The notes beneath the pieces are model-generated. The model searched no databases, had not been told where the DNA came from, and saw nothing but the letters and a program-made list of their open reading frames with translations. A DNA stretch of 64,000 nt from Actinomadura litoris (GTDB lineage Bacteria > Actinomycetota > Actinomycetes > Streptosporangiales > Streptosporangiaceae): positions 310,001 through 374,000 of the forward strand of contig NZ_WOFH01000002.1 in the NCBI RefSeq assembly GCF_009733595.1. The letters run 5' to 3'. The position numbers and the translations under genes were made by a program. Positions 1 to 7,444 of this stretch are shown one piece after another (positions within the stretch are counted from its first letter, which is position 1; every line of letters begins with the position of its first letter).

Positions 1-824
1 GGTTCGCGGCGGAGGAGGCGCGCGGCATCCCGATCGACGACCGGGCCCGAAGCTACAAGGACCCTTACCACAAGCCGGAGATGATCTGCGCGATCACCGA
101 TTTCCACGGCCTGTGCGGGTTCCGCGAGCCGTCGGCCACCGCCGACCTGCTCGAAAATCTCGGCGTGGACGACCTGCTTCCGTGGGCCGCGATGCTCCGC
201 GAGGAACCGGCGGAAAAGGCGCTGCCCACCGTTCTCGCGGAGATGCTGGACGGCAGGGTCCCGGTGTCCCGCGTGGAACGCTCTCTCGGACCCGTCCACG
301 CCGGTATCGCGCGTGCCCACCCGGACGACCCGGGAATTCTCGCGGCGCTGCTGCTGAACCATTTCACGCTGCGGCCCGGCCAGGCGATCTTCCTGGACGC
401 GGGCGTGCCGCACTGCTATCTCGGCGGCCTCGGCGTCGAGGTCATGGCGAACTCCGACAACATCCTGCGGTGCGGCCTCACCGGCAAGCACGTGGACGTC
501 CCCGAACTGCTGCGCGTCGTCGACTTCGCCCCCACGACCCCGCATCAGGTGGCGCCGGACGCCGGGCCGGGCGGCGAGTTCCGCTACAGCCCGCCGGTCC
601 GCGACTTCGCCCTCGTCCGCCACGACCTGGACGGGACGGCGCACGAACTCCCCACCGGCATTCCGCAGGCGCTCCTGTGCGTGCAGGGCGAGGCCCGCCT
701 CACCGGCCAGACCGGCGCGCTGACTCTGCGTCCGGGTGAGGCGGCCTTCGTCCCGGCGAACGCGTCCACCCCGAAGCTCACCGGCGAAGGCACCCTCTAC
801 CGCGCCGTCCCCGGCGACCACTGA
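1..824 (+). CDS. manA: Mannose-6-phosphate isomerase, class I (5' end outside window)
   Basis: The frame is open from base 3 and runs for 273 codons; the start lies before the window. The enzyme interconverts mannose 6-phosphate and fructose 6-phosphate in the cytosol, supplying GDP-mannose precursors. The visible part carries the type I PMI signatures: DPYHKPEM near the left edge, then GVPHCYLGGLGVEVMANSDN and the run RCGLTGKHVDV, which match the zinc-binding and active-site blocks of the family. The C-terminal cupin-like segment ends at TGA 822-824. The next gene on the right is convergent. The family call is firm; only the N-terminal third is unseen. Confidence 0.93.
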   Translation, partial: FAAEEARGIPIDDRARSYKDPYHKPEMICAITDFHGLCGFREPSATADLLENLGVDDLLPWAAMLREEPAEKALPTVLAEMLDGRVPVSRVERSLGPVHAGIARAHPDDPGILAALLLNHFTLRPGQAIFLDAGVPHCYLGGLGVEVMANSDNILRCGLTGKHVDVPELLRVVDFAPTTPHQVAPDAGPGGEFRYSPPVRDFALVRHDLDGTAHELPTGIPQALLCVQGEARLTGQTGALTLRPGEAAFVPANASTPKLTGEGTLYRAVPGDH

Positions 825-841
825 CCCCCGGGGGGCCGCGT

Positions 842-1111
842 TCACCGATTCGAGTGGCCTCCCCGTCGCTGTCGCGCGTACATGGTCATTTTCAAGCCGA
901 GATATGCGAGCCAATACCCGCAGAGCGCGCCGATGGCCAGGACGATGTACACGACGATGTTTCCGCCGGGAGTCGTCCCGGTGGCGGACGCCGCCAACAT
1001 CATGGTCAGAGCAACGGCGGCCAGAAGGAACCCGGCCATGAAGATGGCATACCGGTATGTGGGCATCAGTGCGGAGTCGGGGATCTCGCGCTTCGGGCGC
1101 CACCGGGCCAT
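842..1111 (-). CDS. Small two-helix membrane protein, function unknown
   Basis: An 89-residue protein with a short basic N-terminus (MARWRPKREIP) and two strong hydrophobic segments at about residues 20-45 and 52-75, ending in a basic tail (ARQRRGGHSNR). An AAAGGA ribosome site lies about 8 nt before the ATG at 1111. It looks like an integral membrane protein of two helices, and I do not recognise a family. It is tail-to-tail with manA, so the two share no operon. Evidence for being real is the ribosome site and the coherent hydrophobic pattern. Confidence 0.6.
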   Translation of the reverse strand: MARWRPKREIPDSALMPTYRYAIFMAGFLLAAVALTMMLAASATGTTPGGNIVVYIVLAIGALCGYWLAYLGLKMTMYARQRRGGHSNR

Positions 1112-1115
1112 GGTT

Positions 1116-1382
1116 TCATCCTTTCATCGAGGGTGAGGGGTTCGGTCCGGCCATGTGGATACCGCCGCAAAGACCTAGGCGGCTTTGGTTAGGCGAGCCT
1201 CGCCTCTGTTTCTCCTTCCCCTTCCCGTACCAGACGTCGACGGCTATTCCGCCTACGCCGAACGGTATTCCTACGGTGGTCGGCCAGGCGGGTATCGAGT
1301 GACCTCGCGCGTTGTACGCGGAGGGCAGGGGCACCAGAACAAAGCGGATGATCGCCACGGCAGCGTAAACGGCTTCGCGCAT
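1116..1382 (-). CDS. Doubtful small hydrophobic protein
   Basis: An 88-codon frame just upstream of the previous gene on the same strand. The N-terminal 60 residues hold two moderately hydrophobic stretches (about 3-22 and 34-50) followed by a basic stretch (KGKEKQRR); the last 25 residues look like read-through of non-coding DNA. No convincing ribosome site precedes the ATG at 1382. It may be a small membrane protein or a remnant of one. I keep it only as a candidate. Confidence 0.3.
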   Translation of the reverse strand: MREAVYAAVAIIRFVLVPLPSAYNARGHSIPAWPTTVGIPFGVGGIAVDVWYGKGKEKQRRGSPNQSRLGLCGGIHMAGPNPSPSMKG

Positions 1383-1514
1383 TGGTCACCATCCGTCACT
1401 CTGAGGTAAGGAGGGGTGCGCTGTTGTGTCCGCAGCGGGCATTTGCCCGCGGAGCGGCCGGTTAATCTGATATCGCTTCCGCTGTCCGCCGCCCGCCGGG
1501 AGCCGGGTGCGGCA

Positions 1515-1700
1515 TCAGCGGGGAGATCGGGTGATGCGGGCGCAGTCTTCGCAGGCCCGCACGATGGTGCCGTCGGGCAGGGTGCCGACCGGCACGCGGG
1601 GCAGCGGGAACCGCTTGTGGCACACCACGCAGGCCCGGCCGAGGCGCTGGCGGGCCGTCAAGGACGCGGGGTCGATGATCACCGGATCGGCGAGCCGCAC
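1515..1700 (-). CDS. Small zinc-ribbon-like protein
   Basis: A 61-residue protein with two Cys-x2-Cys knuckles, CVVC (about residues 24-27) and CEDC (about 49-52), separated by a stretch of about 20 residues rich in Arg and Pro. This is the layout of a single treble-clef or zinc-ribbon unit. Similar tiny proteins are common in actinomycetes (recalled, not searched). No partner gene is adjacent. A role in nucleic-acid binding is possible but not shown by the sequence. Confidence 0.55.
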   Translation of the reverse strand: MRLADPVIIDPASLTARQRLGRACVVCHKRFPLPRVPVGTLPDGTIVRACEDCARITRSPR

Positions 1701-2202
1701 GGGACGGCCCGGCCCCGAGTGCCGACGGCGATGGGGAGCATTCTTCCCGGTCTCCTGTTCTGCGGGGTCGCAGGCGGTGGCCGCTGAACGGCCAAGGATC
1801 GACTGCCAAGATCATGAGGTACGGTCCCGCACCAGTAAAGACCCTTTTCGGTTATCGAAGGCGACGGAGAGTCAAGTGGGGAGTGCGTGTCGCGCGGTAT
1901 TGAATAACCGAACGGTAAACTGTGCTGATCATGGTGAGAATTTCGCCGAAGCGGGCGCTTTGTCGGCCCGGACGACGGTGGTCGGCGCCTGGGCGGTGTG
2001 ATACGCGCCACAGCGCTGTCGTCAGGGTGAGCGATCCTGCTCGGCCCGCCTCGGCGGCGCTGGACGGGCCCTCGGCTTCCCGGCTCTGCGTTTGCGCAGG
2101 TGGGTGGTTGCCGGGGGGCGTGGTCGGGGCCGTTCCTCAACGCTTCCTTAACGGGGGCATAAGCGGCGCGCCCTGGGTGGCGGGGGGTGCGACGTTCGAG
2201 GT
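1701..2202. other. About 500 bp with no convincing gene
   Basis: Open frames here are long on both strands only because of GC content; none has a ribosome site with recognisable protein content. The stretch is partly AT-richer than its surroundings at 1840-1930. It contains a short palindromic core, ACCG-AA-CGGT at 1907-1916, which resembles TetR-type half sites, but no regulator gene lies beside it. Confidence 0.4.
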
Positions 2203-2424
2203 GTGGCACTGCGAATGGGCAAGGAGACCGCTTCGCCCGCGTCCCGCGCCGCGGTCGTCCGGGCGTTGCGGGCGCTGCCGCCCGCGCACCGCGAGATCCT
2301 CGCCGAGACCGTCTTCCGGGACCGGTCGGTCAACGAGGCGGCGGCGGCGCTGGGGGTGCCGGTGGAGGTGGTGAAGGACCGCGTCTACCGGGCGCTTCGC
2401 GCGCTTCACGGCGCCCTGGGATAA
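2203..2424 (+). CDS. Stand-alone sigma-70 region 4 (HTH) protein
   Basis: A 73-residue protein from a GTG start (an in-frame ATG at 2215 is an alternative). Residues about 17-72 match the region 4 helix-turn-helix of ECF sigma factors: LPPAHREILAE, then the DRSVNEAAAALGVPVEVVKDRVYRALRAL block. Region 2, which binds the -10 element and core RNA polymerase, is absent. It could be a genuine sigma4-only regulator or the remnant of a degraded sigma gene. It lies immediately upstream of the attenuator-like tRNA locus on the same strand. Confidence 0.6.
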   Translation: MALRMGKETASPASRAAVVRALRALPPAHREILAETVFRDRSVNEAAAALGVPVEVVKDRVYRALRALHGALG

Positions 2425-2463
2425 GTGTGCGGAAAAGGTGTTGCCGATGGTGGTCCGGGCTGT

Positions 2464-2495
2464 CAGGGTTGGTCTCGAACAGGGTTGGTCTCGAA
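2464..2495. repeat. Perfect 16-bp tandem duplication
   Basis: The unit CAGGGTTGGTCTCGAA occurs twice back to back (2464-2479 and 2480-2495) in the leader between the sigma4 gene and the Ser/Arg/His peptide. Perfect tandem copies in non-coding DNA here may be a recent duplication or a pair of protein or RNA binding sites. Confidence 0.85.
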
Positions 2496-2524
2496 AGGGA
2501 CGCCGGGGTGAGAGGAGCGGGGTT

Positions 2525-2587
2525 ATGAGTCGCCATCGACGGCACAGCCGAAGCCGCTCCGGTTCCGGGAGCCGCCGCCGGACGTGA
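2525..2587 (+). CDS. Candidate Ser/Arg/His leader peptide upstream of tRNA genes
   Basis: A 20-codon frame starts with ATG 2525, preceded by AGGAG at a spacing of 8 nt, and ends with TGA 2585-2587. Its composition is 8 Arg, 6 Ser, 2 His, 2 Gly, 1 Thr and the Met; four of the six Ser codons are AGY. The three tRNAs immediately downstream are Ser(GCT), an Arg type, and His. A terminator-like hairpin begins 20 nt after the stop codon, and part of the Arg-codon run can pair with that hairpin's 3' arm. This is the architecture of a translation-coupled attenuator. That it is translated and regulatory is inference; Arg/Ser-rich short frames do arise by chance at this GC content. Confidence 0.5.
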   Translation: MSRHRRHSRSRSGSGSRRRT

Positions 2588-2638
2588 TTCCCGCGTTCTG
2601 ACGGCGACCGCCCGCGGACCCGAGGTCCGTCCGGGCGG
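2575..2638 (+). promoter_or_regulatory. Candidate antiterminator pairing of the tRNA leader
   Basis: Bases 2575-2584 (CCGCCGGACG), lying in the last four sense codons of the leader peptide, can pair with 2628-2638 (CGTCCGGGCGG) over 10 bp with one bulged G. The second element is also the 3' arm of the terminator hairpin at 2607-2639, so the two structures exclude each other. A ribosome reaching the stop codon would cover the first element and allow termination; a ribosome stalled earlier would leave it free. This is a prediction from base pairing only. Confidence 0.45.
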
Positions 2639-2645
2639 TTTCGTG
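2607..2645 (+). terminator. Terminator-like hairpin before the tRNA genes
   Basis: ACCGCCCGCGGACC (2607-2620) pairs with 2624-2639 through 14 base pairs with a two-base bulge and a CGA loop, followed by a moderately T-rich stretch (TTTCGTGTTCTTCT). It lies between the Ser/Arg/His peptide and tRNA-Ser. Confidence 0.65.
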
Positions 2646-2654
2646 TTCTTCTCC

Positions 2655-2739
2655 GGAGGGTTGGCCGAGCGGAAAGGCATCGGCTTGCTAAGCCGTGGTC
2701 AGGGGTCACCCTGCGCGAGTTCGAATCTCGCACCCTCCG
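2655..2739 (+). tRNA. tRNA-Ser (anticodon GCT)
   Basis: The acceptor stem GGAGGGT (2655-2661) pairs with ACCCTCC (2732-2738), with G73 at 2739. The D stem is the three-base-pair type usual for Ser. The anticodon loop TTGCTAA gives GCT at 2687-2689, reading AGC/AGT. A long variable arm (CAGGG/CCCTG) marks a class II tRNA, and the T arm is GCGAG/CTCGC. Position 27-43 is a T-T mismatch. CCA is not encoded. Confidence 0.9.
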
Positions 2740-2746
2740 CGAGCAT

Positions 2747-2819
2747 GTCTCCGTGGCGCAGCGGAAAGCGCGTCGGGTCGCGGACCCGGAGGGCGCAGGT
2801 TCGAATCCTGCCGGAGACA
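2747..2819 (+). tRNA. Arg-type tRNA (anticodon GCG, unusual C33)
   Basis: All stems close: acceptor GTCTCCG/CGGAGAC, D stem GCGC/GCGC, anticodon stem TCGGG/CCCGG, T arm GCAGG/CCTGC, with A73. The seven-base anticodon loop (2778-2784) is T-C-G-C-G-G-A, placing GCG at 34-36 (codon CGC). A20, C35 and G36 agree with arginine identity. Position 33 is C where almost all elongator tRNAs have U, and bacteria usually read CGC with ACG (inosine). It may be a specialised, an unusual or a decaying tRNA. Confidence 0.7.
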
Positions 2820-2820
2820 C

Positions 2821-2893
2821 GGCGTCCGTGGTGTGGTGGCCTGCACGTCAGGTTGTGATCCTGAAGGTTCCGGTTCGATCCCGGGCGGACGCC
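2821..2893 (+). tRNA. tRNA-His (anticodon GTG)
   Basis: G at 2821 gives the extra G-1 typical of histidine tRNA, opposite C73 at 2893. The acceptor is GCGTCCG/CGGACGC, the D stem GTGT/GCAC, and the anticodon stem TCAGG/CCTGA with GTG at 2855-2857. The T arm is TCCGG/CCGGG. A CTTTTAT run follows. It is separated from the preceding tRNA by one base, so the three tRNAs are surely co-transcribed. Confidence 0.85.
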
Positions 2894-2996
2894 CTTTTAT
2901 CGTGCCCTGTGCGGCGATGGCGCAGGATATTGCGCACGCCAGATATTGCCCGCGGGATTACCTTGCGATGGGCCGATTCCGGAAACACCTCGCGCC

Positions 2997-4859
2997 ATGG
3001 ACTTCTCTGCCGCCAAGGCCGTGCGCCGCCGGTTCCCGGCGTTCGGCATGCCGGTCGCGTTCGCGCTGACCCTGGCCGGCGCGCCCCTCGACGCGAGCGC
3101 CGCCCCCGTGCCCTACCTCGATCCGGCGCGTCCCGTGGTGGAGCGGGTCGAGGACCTGCTCGCGCGGATGAGCCTGGACGACAAGATCGGCCAGATGACG
3201 CAGCCCGAGCGGCGGTCCATCGCGCCCGCGGAGGTCGCCCGGTTCAAGATCGGGTCGGTGCTGTCGAGCGGGGGGTCGGCGCCCAGCCCCAACAACGCGC
3301 GGACCTGGGCGGACATGTACGACGGGTTCCAGAGGGCGGCGCTCGGCACGCCGCTGCGCGTCCCGATGATGTACGGCGTGGACGCGGTGCACGGCCACAA
3401 CAACGTCGTCGGCGCGACGATCTTCCCGCACAACATCGGGCTCGGCGCGACCCGCGACCCGGCGCTGGTGCGGCGGATCGGCGCCGCGACCGCCGAGGAG
3501 ATGACCGGCACCGGGGTGGACTGGGACTTCGCGCCGTGCGTGTGCGTCGCCCGCGACGACCGGTGGGGACGGACGTATGAGTCGTTCGGCGAGGTCCCGG
3601 GGCTGCCGTCCGGCATGACGACGCTCATCGAGGGGCTCCAGGGGAGCAGGCTCGGCGCCGGTCCGACGTCGGTCCTCGCGACGGCGAAGCACTATGTGGG
3701 GGACGGCGGCACGGCCGGCGGCGACGACCAGGGCGACACGCGCGGGTCGGAGGCGGAGCTGCGCGCCGTCCACCTGCCGCCGTTCCGGGAGGCGGTGCGG
3801 CGGGGCGTGGGGTCGGTGATGGCGTCCTACAGCTCGTGGAACGGCGTGAAGCTGCACGGGAACCGCTACCTGATCACCGAGGTGCTGAAGCGCGAGCTGG
3901 GGTTCTCCGGGTTCGTCGTGTCGGACTACAACGGCATCGACCAGATCGACGGCGAGCCCGGTTTCACCCGCGCGGAGGTCGCCGCCGCGGTCAACGCCGG
4001 GATCGACATGGTGATGGTGCCGGAGAAGTGGCGCGCGTTCATCGACGACCTGCGCGCGGCGGTACGGGCCGGCGAGGTGCCGATGGCGCGGATCGACGAC
4101 GCGAACCGGCGGATCCTCGCCCAGAAGTTCCGGCTCGGGCTGTTCGAGCGGCCGCTGGCCGACCGCCGCTACCTGGACACGGTCGGCGGCGCCGCGCACC
4201 GCGCCCTCGCCCGGCGCGCGGTCGCCGCCTCGCAGGTGGTGCTGAAGAACGACGACGACGTGCTGCCGCTCGACCGGGACGACGAGAAGATCTTCGTGGC
4301 GGGCCGCAGCGCGGACGACATCGGCCGCCAGTCCGGCGGCTGGACGATCACCTGGCAGGGCGCGCCCGGGGCGACGACGCCCGGCACGACGATCCTGGAG
4401 GGCATCCGGCGGGCGGCGGGCAGGTCGCGGACCGTCACCTACTCCGAGGACGGCAGCGGCGCCGACCCGTCCTACGACGTCGCAGTCGCCGTCGTCGGCG
4501 AGCGCCCGTACGCCGAGTACAAGGGCGACCGCACCGACGACCTGCGGCTCACCGGAGCCGACCTGCGGACCATCGCGCGGCTGCGCGGCGCCGACGTCCC
4601 GGTCGTGGTGGTGCTGGTCTCGGGACGGCCGCTGGACGTGACGTCCGAGCTGCGGCACTGGGACGGGTTCGTCGCGTCCTGGCTCCCCGGCACCGAGGGC
4701 GCGGGGGTCGCCGACGTCCTGTTCGGCACGTCCGCGCCGTCGGGGCGCCTGCCCGTCACCTGGCCCCGCTCCGCCGCGCAGGAGCCGATCAACCTGGGCG
4801 ACGGCAAGCGCCCCCTGTTCCCGATCGGCGCCGGCCAGACCTACGACGATGACGACTGA
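2997..4859 (+). CDS. Secreted glycoside hydrolase family 3 (beta-glucosidase/exo-beta-glucanase type)
   Basis: A 620-residue retaining exo-glycosidase acting outside the cell on beta-linked oligosaccharides. A signal peptide covers about residues 1-36 (basic RRR, hydrophobic core, cleavage near ASA-AP). The N-terminal TIM barrel carries the KH pair at 231-232 and the nucleophile Asp310 in the SDY motif; the C-terminal GH3 domain begins near 400. The ATG at 2997 is chosen because it precedes the signal peptide; upstream in-frame codons would overlap the tRNA spacer region. It faces the phosphatase operon tail-to-tail. The exact substrate (glucan, xyloside or other) cannot be read from sequence. 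Confidence 0.9.
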   Translation: MDFSAAKAVRRRFPAFGMPVAFALTLAGAPLDASAAPVPYLDPARPVVERVEDLLARMSLDDKIGQMTQPERRSIAPAEVARFKIGSVLSSGGSAPSPNNARTWADMYDGFQRAALGTPLRVPMMYGVDAVHGHNNVVGATIFPHNIGLGATRDPALVRRIGAATAEEMTGTGVDWDFAPCVCVARDDRWGRTYESFGEVPGLPSGMTTLIEGLQGSRLGAGPTSVLATAKHYVGDGGTAGGDDQGDTRGSEAELRAVHLPPFREAVRRGVGSVMASYSSWNGVKLHGNRYLITEVLKRELGFSGFVVSDYNGIDQIDGEPGFTRAEVAAAVNAGIDMVMVPEKWRAFIDDLRAAVRAGEVPMARIDDANRRILAQKFRLGLFERPLADRRYLDTVGGAAHRALARRAVAASQVVLKNDDDVLPLDRDDEKIFVAGRSADDIGRQSGGWTITWQGAPGATTPGTTILEGIRRAAGRSRTVTYSEDGSGADPSYDVAVAVVGERPYAEYKGDRTDDLRLTGADLRTIARLRGADVPVVVVLVSGRPLDVTSELRHWDGFVASWLPGTEGAGVADVLFGTSAPSGRLPVTWPRSAAQEPINLGDGKRPLFPIGAGQTYDDDD

Positions 4860-4877
4860 CCGGCGCGACCGGGGCCC

Positions 4878-5813
4878 TCAGCGGGCGAAGACGCCGAGGG
4901 CGTCGAAGACGTGCCAGGAACCGGTCCTCTTCCTGATCACCACCGCGTTCCTGCCCTTGCGCATCGCGGCGCGGGGGAGCGCCAGCTCGACGTAGGACGG
5001 CTTGAGCAGCGTCCCCGGCACGGTCGCGTCGCCTTCGAGCGACCCGCGCGTCGCGCCGTTCTCCAGCTTCACCTCCGGGACCGCGGTGCCGTTGGCCGAG
5101 ATCAGCAGCGACCCCGGGAGCGTCGCGTGCGTGTCGATCAGCCAGATCGACAGCCACGTCTCGGCGGGCACGGTGTCCAGGTTGAACCGGAACGTGGTGC
5201 TGCTCTCCCGGTTGCCCGCCCACCCGTCGGCCGGGCCCGGCTGGATGTAGGACCAGTCGGTCTCGGGCTTGCTCGTGCCGTAGGTGTAGTCGACGCCGTT
5301 CGGGAACCGGTCCTTGTACTGGGCGTATCCGGCGGGGGCGAGCGCGAACCCGAGGCTCCTGTGGTCGTACTTGCCGACCCGCGCGATCGGCTTGGCCGAC
5401 AGCGCCACCGACTCGGCGCTGTGCCCCTCGACCAGCGCGGACGGTTCGCTCCGCGCGCCCGAGGCGTCCACCGTCACGATGCGGTAGTACCAGTCCTGCC
5501 GGTGGCCGCCCTGCCGGTCGTGCAGGAACGAGGCGTAGACGGTCTTGGTGAGCAGCGTGTCGGGGCCGACGGTGAAGTCCCTGGACCGCGAGGCGTAGAG
5601 GGCGTAGTGGTCGACGAGCGGGTGGTAGGCCTCGCCCTCCCAGGTCAGCCGGACCCGGCCCACCTCGGCGGCGGCGCGGATCCGCTCCACCGGGCGCGGC
5701 TCGTCGGCCGCCGCCGCCCTGCCGGAGGCGGCGAGGACGGCCGCGGGGACGGCCGCCGCGGCGGTGCCGAGCGCGGCGCGCCGCGAGAGCGGTCGCGAGA
5801 TGGAGTGGGACAT
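4878..5813 (-). CDS. Tat-exported protein with Fn3-like and rhamnogalacturonan-lyase CBM-like domains
   Basis: A 311-residue exported protein. The N-terminus has a twin-arginine signal (LSRRAALG) with an Ala-rich core and cleavage near AAA-DE at about 37. Residues about 40-130 look like a fibronectin type III fold. Residues about 140-311 (the block with YTYGTSKPETDW and the ESSTTFRFNLDT stretch) resemble the carbohydrate-binding domain III of family 4 polysaccharide lyases. No catalytic domain is visible, so it probably binds a glycan at the cell surface. It is the last gene of the leftward operon, 3 bp after phoD, and may act with the phosphatase on a phosphorylated polysaccharide. Confidence 0.7.
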   Translation of the reverse strand: MSHSISRPLSRRAALGTAAAAVPAAVLAASGRAAAADEPRPVERIRAAAEVGRVRLTWEGEAYHPLVDHYALYASRSRDFTVGPDTLLTKTVYASFLHDRQGGHRQDWYYRIVTVDASGARSEPSALVEGHSAESVALSAKPIARVGKYDHRSLGFALAPAGYAQYKDRFPNGVDYTYGTSKPETDWSYIQPGPADGWAGNRESSTTFRFNLDTVPAETWLSIWLIDTHATLPGSLLISANGTAVPEVKLENGATRGSLEGDATVPGTLLKPSYVELALPRAAMRKGRNAVVIRKRTGSWHVFDALGVFAR

Positions 5814-5816
5814 GGC

Positions 5817-7400
5817 TCAGACCTCCCGGTTCAGACCGGGGCGTCCGGCCTCGGTGACGAAACGCGCCGCGGTCGCCAGCGGGGCGCCGGGCCTGCTGAC
5901 GTAGGGCACGGTCATGAACTCCGACGTCAGGGCCGTCGGGGTCATGCGGCAGCGCAGGTAGCCGCGCCGCGCGTTGTAGAGCTTGACGTGCGGGTTGGCC
6001 AGCCAGACCTTGGCGCTGGAGTCGGTGTCGGCACCGTCCCCGTCGGAGGCGGCGGAGCCGCACACCAGTTCGGTGCCGACGGTCGCCGACGCGGGGTTCT
6101 CCCAGGTGGCCTTCAGATCGGCGGCGACGTGCCGGTGGATGTCGCCCGACAGCACGACCGGGTTGGCGACGCCGTGGCGCTTCCACGCGGAGAACAGCCG
6201 GTCGCGGTTGGCGGGGAAGCCGTCCCACATGTCGTTGCTGAACGTGGAGCCCGCGCCGGGGGTCCGGTCGATCTGCGCCATGACGACGCCGGTGACGTGC
6301 AGGTTCCAGGTCGTGTCCGAGACGCGCAGCCCGTCGTAGAGCCACTGCTCCTGGCGGTCGCCGAGGATCGAGCGGCGCGGGTCGTGCCGCTCCGGCGAGT
6401 CGTCGACGACCTGCCCGGCCGGGTACTTGTCGCGGTACTGCCGGTTGTCCAGGAGGTCGAGCTGCGCGAGCCGTCCCCACCGCCGCCGCTGGTAGAGGTC
6501 GATGGCGGGGCCGTTCGGAAGGGACGCGGCGCGCAGCGGCAGGTTCTCGTAGAGCGCGCGGTAGGCGACGGCGCGGCGGCGCAGGAAGTCGGCCGGCGCG
6601 ATGCCGGTCTCCGACCAGTCGTCGGCGTAGTTGTTCTGCACGTCGTGGTCGTCGGTCGTGAACACCCACGGCGCGGCGGCGTGCGCGGCCTGGAGGTTCG
6701 CGTCGGACTTGAACAGGGAGTACCGCAGCCGGTACTGCTCCAGCGTCGTGGTCTCGACGGCGTGCTCGGGGCCGGGCAGCGGGACGCCCTCCCGCCACAT
6801 GTTCGTGCCGGTGATGCCGTATTCGTAGATGTAGTCGCCGAGGAAGACGACGAGGTCGGGGTCCTCCTTGGCGAGGTGCTCGAACGCGGTGAAGTGGCCG
6901 TGGTACCAGGCCGCGCACGACGCGGCGACGAAGCGCAGCTCCGCGGGGCCGGACGCCGGGTCGGGCGCGGTGCGGGTGCGGCCCACCGGGCTCAGCTCCG
7001 TCCCGGCGCGGAACCGGTAGAAGTACTCCCGGTCGGGGCTGAGCCCGTTCACCTCGGCGTGCACCGAGTGGCCGAGCTCCGGCGAGGCGACGGCCTGCCC
7101 GCGCTGGACGACGCGGGCGAACCCCGCGTCCTCGGCGACCTCGTAGTCGACGGTGTAGGGGCTGCGCGGCATGCCGCCGTGGCCGTCGGGGGCGAGCGGG
7201 CGCGGGGCGAGCCGCGTCCACAGGACGACGCCGTCCGGCAGCGGGTCGCCGGACGCGACGCCCAGCGTGAACGGGTCGGCCGGGACCTTCCCGCCGACGG
7301 TCTCCTTGGCGGCGGCGTGCCCGGTGCCGAGCGCGAACGCCGCGGCTCCGGCACCGGTCGCCGCCAGGAACGAGCGGCGCGCGGGCAGGGGGGATCTCAT
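5817..7400 (-). CDS. phoD: PhoD-family alkaline phosphatase/phosphodiesterase, Tat-exported
   Basis: A 527-residue metallophosphatase of the PhoD family, which hydrolyses phosphate mono- and diesters, including teichoic acid, outside the cell. A twin-arginine signal (ARRSFLAATG) opens the protein. The N-terminal PhoD domain (about 45-140) precedes the catalytic domain with GDYIYEYG, TTDDHDVQNNYADDW and the metal-binding SGDIHRH motif near the C-terminal third. The start is the ATG at 7400, where the signal peptide begins; the frame is open far upstream without meaning. It follows the solute-binding protein by 44 bp in the same operon. Confidence 0.92.
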   Translation of the reverse strand: MRSPLPARRSFLAATGAGAAAFALGTGHAAAKETVGGKVPADPFTLGVASGDPLPDGVVLWTRLAPRPLAPDGHGGMPRSPYTVDYEVAEDAGFARVVQRGQAVASPELGHSVHAEVNGLSPDREYFYRFRAGTELSPVGRTRTAPDPASGPAELRFVAASCAAWYHGHFTAFEHLAKEDPDLVVFLGDYIYEYGITGTNMWREGVPLPGPEHAVETTTLEQYRLRYSLFKSDANLQAAHAAAPWVFTTDDHDVQNNYADDWSETGIAPADFLRRRAVAYRALYENLPLRAASLPNGPAIDLYQRRRWGRLAQLDLLDNRQYRDKYPAGQVVDDSPERHDPRRSILGDRQEQWLYDGLRVSDTTWNLHVTGVVMAQIDRTPGAGSTFSNDMWDGFPANRDRLFSAWKRHGVANPVVLSGDIHRHVAADLKATWENPASATVGTELVCGSAASDGDGADTDSSAKVWLANPHVKLYNARRGYLRCRMTPTALTSEFMTVPYVSRPGAPLATAARFVTEAGRPGLNREV

Positions 7401-7444
7401 GGGCGGTGCTCCAGAATGCGGGGAGGGGGGAAGGGGGTGGACGG

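Noticed and set aside
1907..1916. ACCG-AA-CGGT as a TetR operator
   Set aside because: The palindrome is only 8 paired bases, flanks are not symmetric, and no TetR gene or clear target is adjacent.
2778..2784. Reading the second tRNA as tRNA-Ala (CGC anticodon)
   Set aside because: That needs a shifted loop with unequal stem; with all stems at standard length the anticodon is GCG, and A20/C35/G36 favour Arg.
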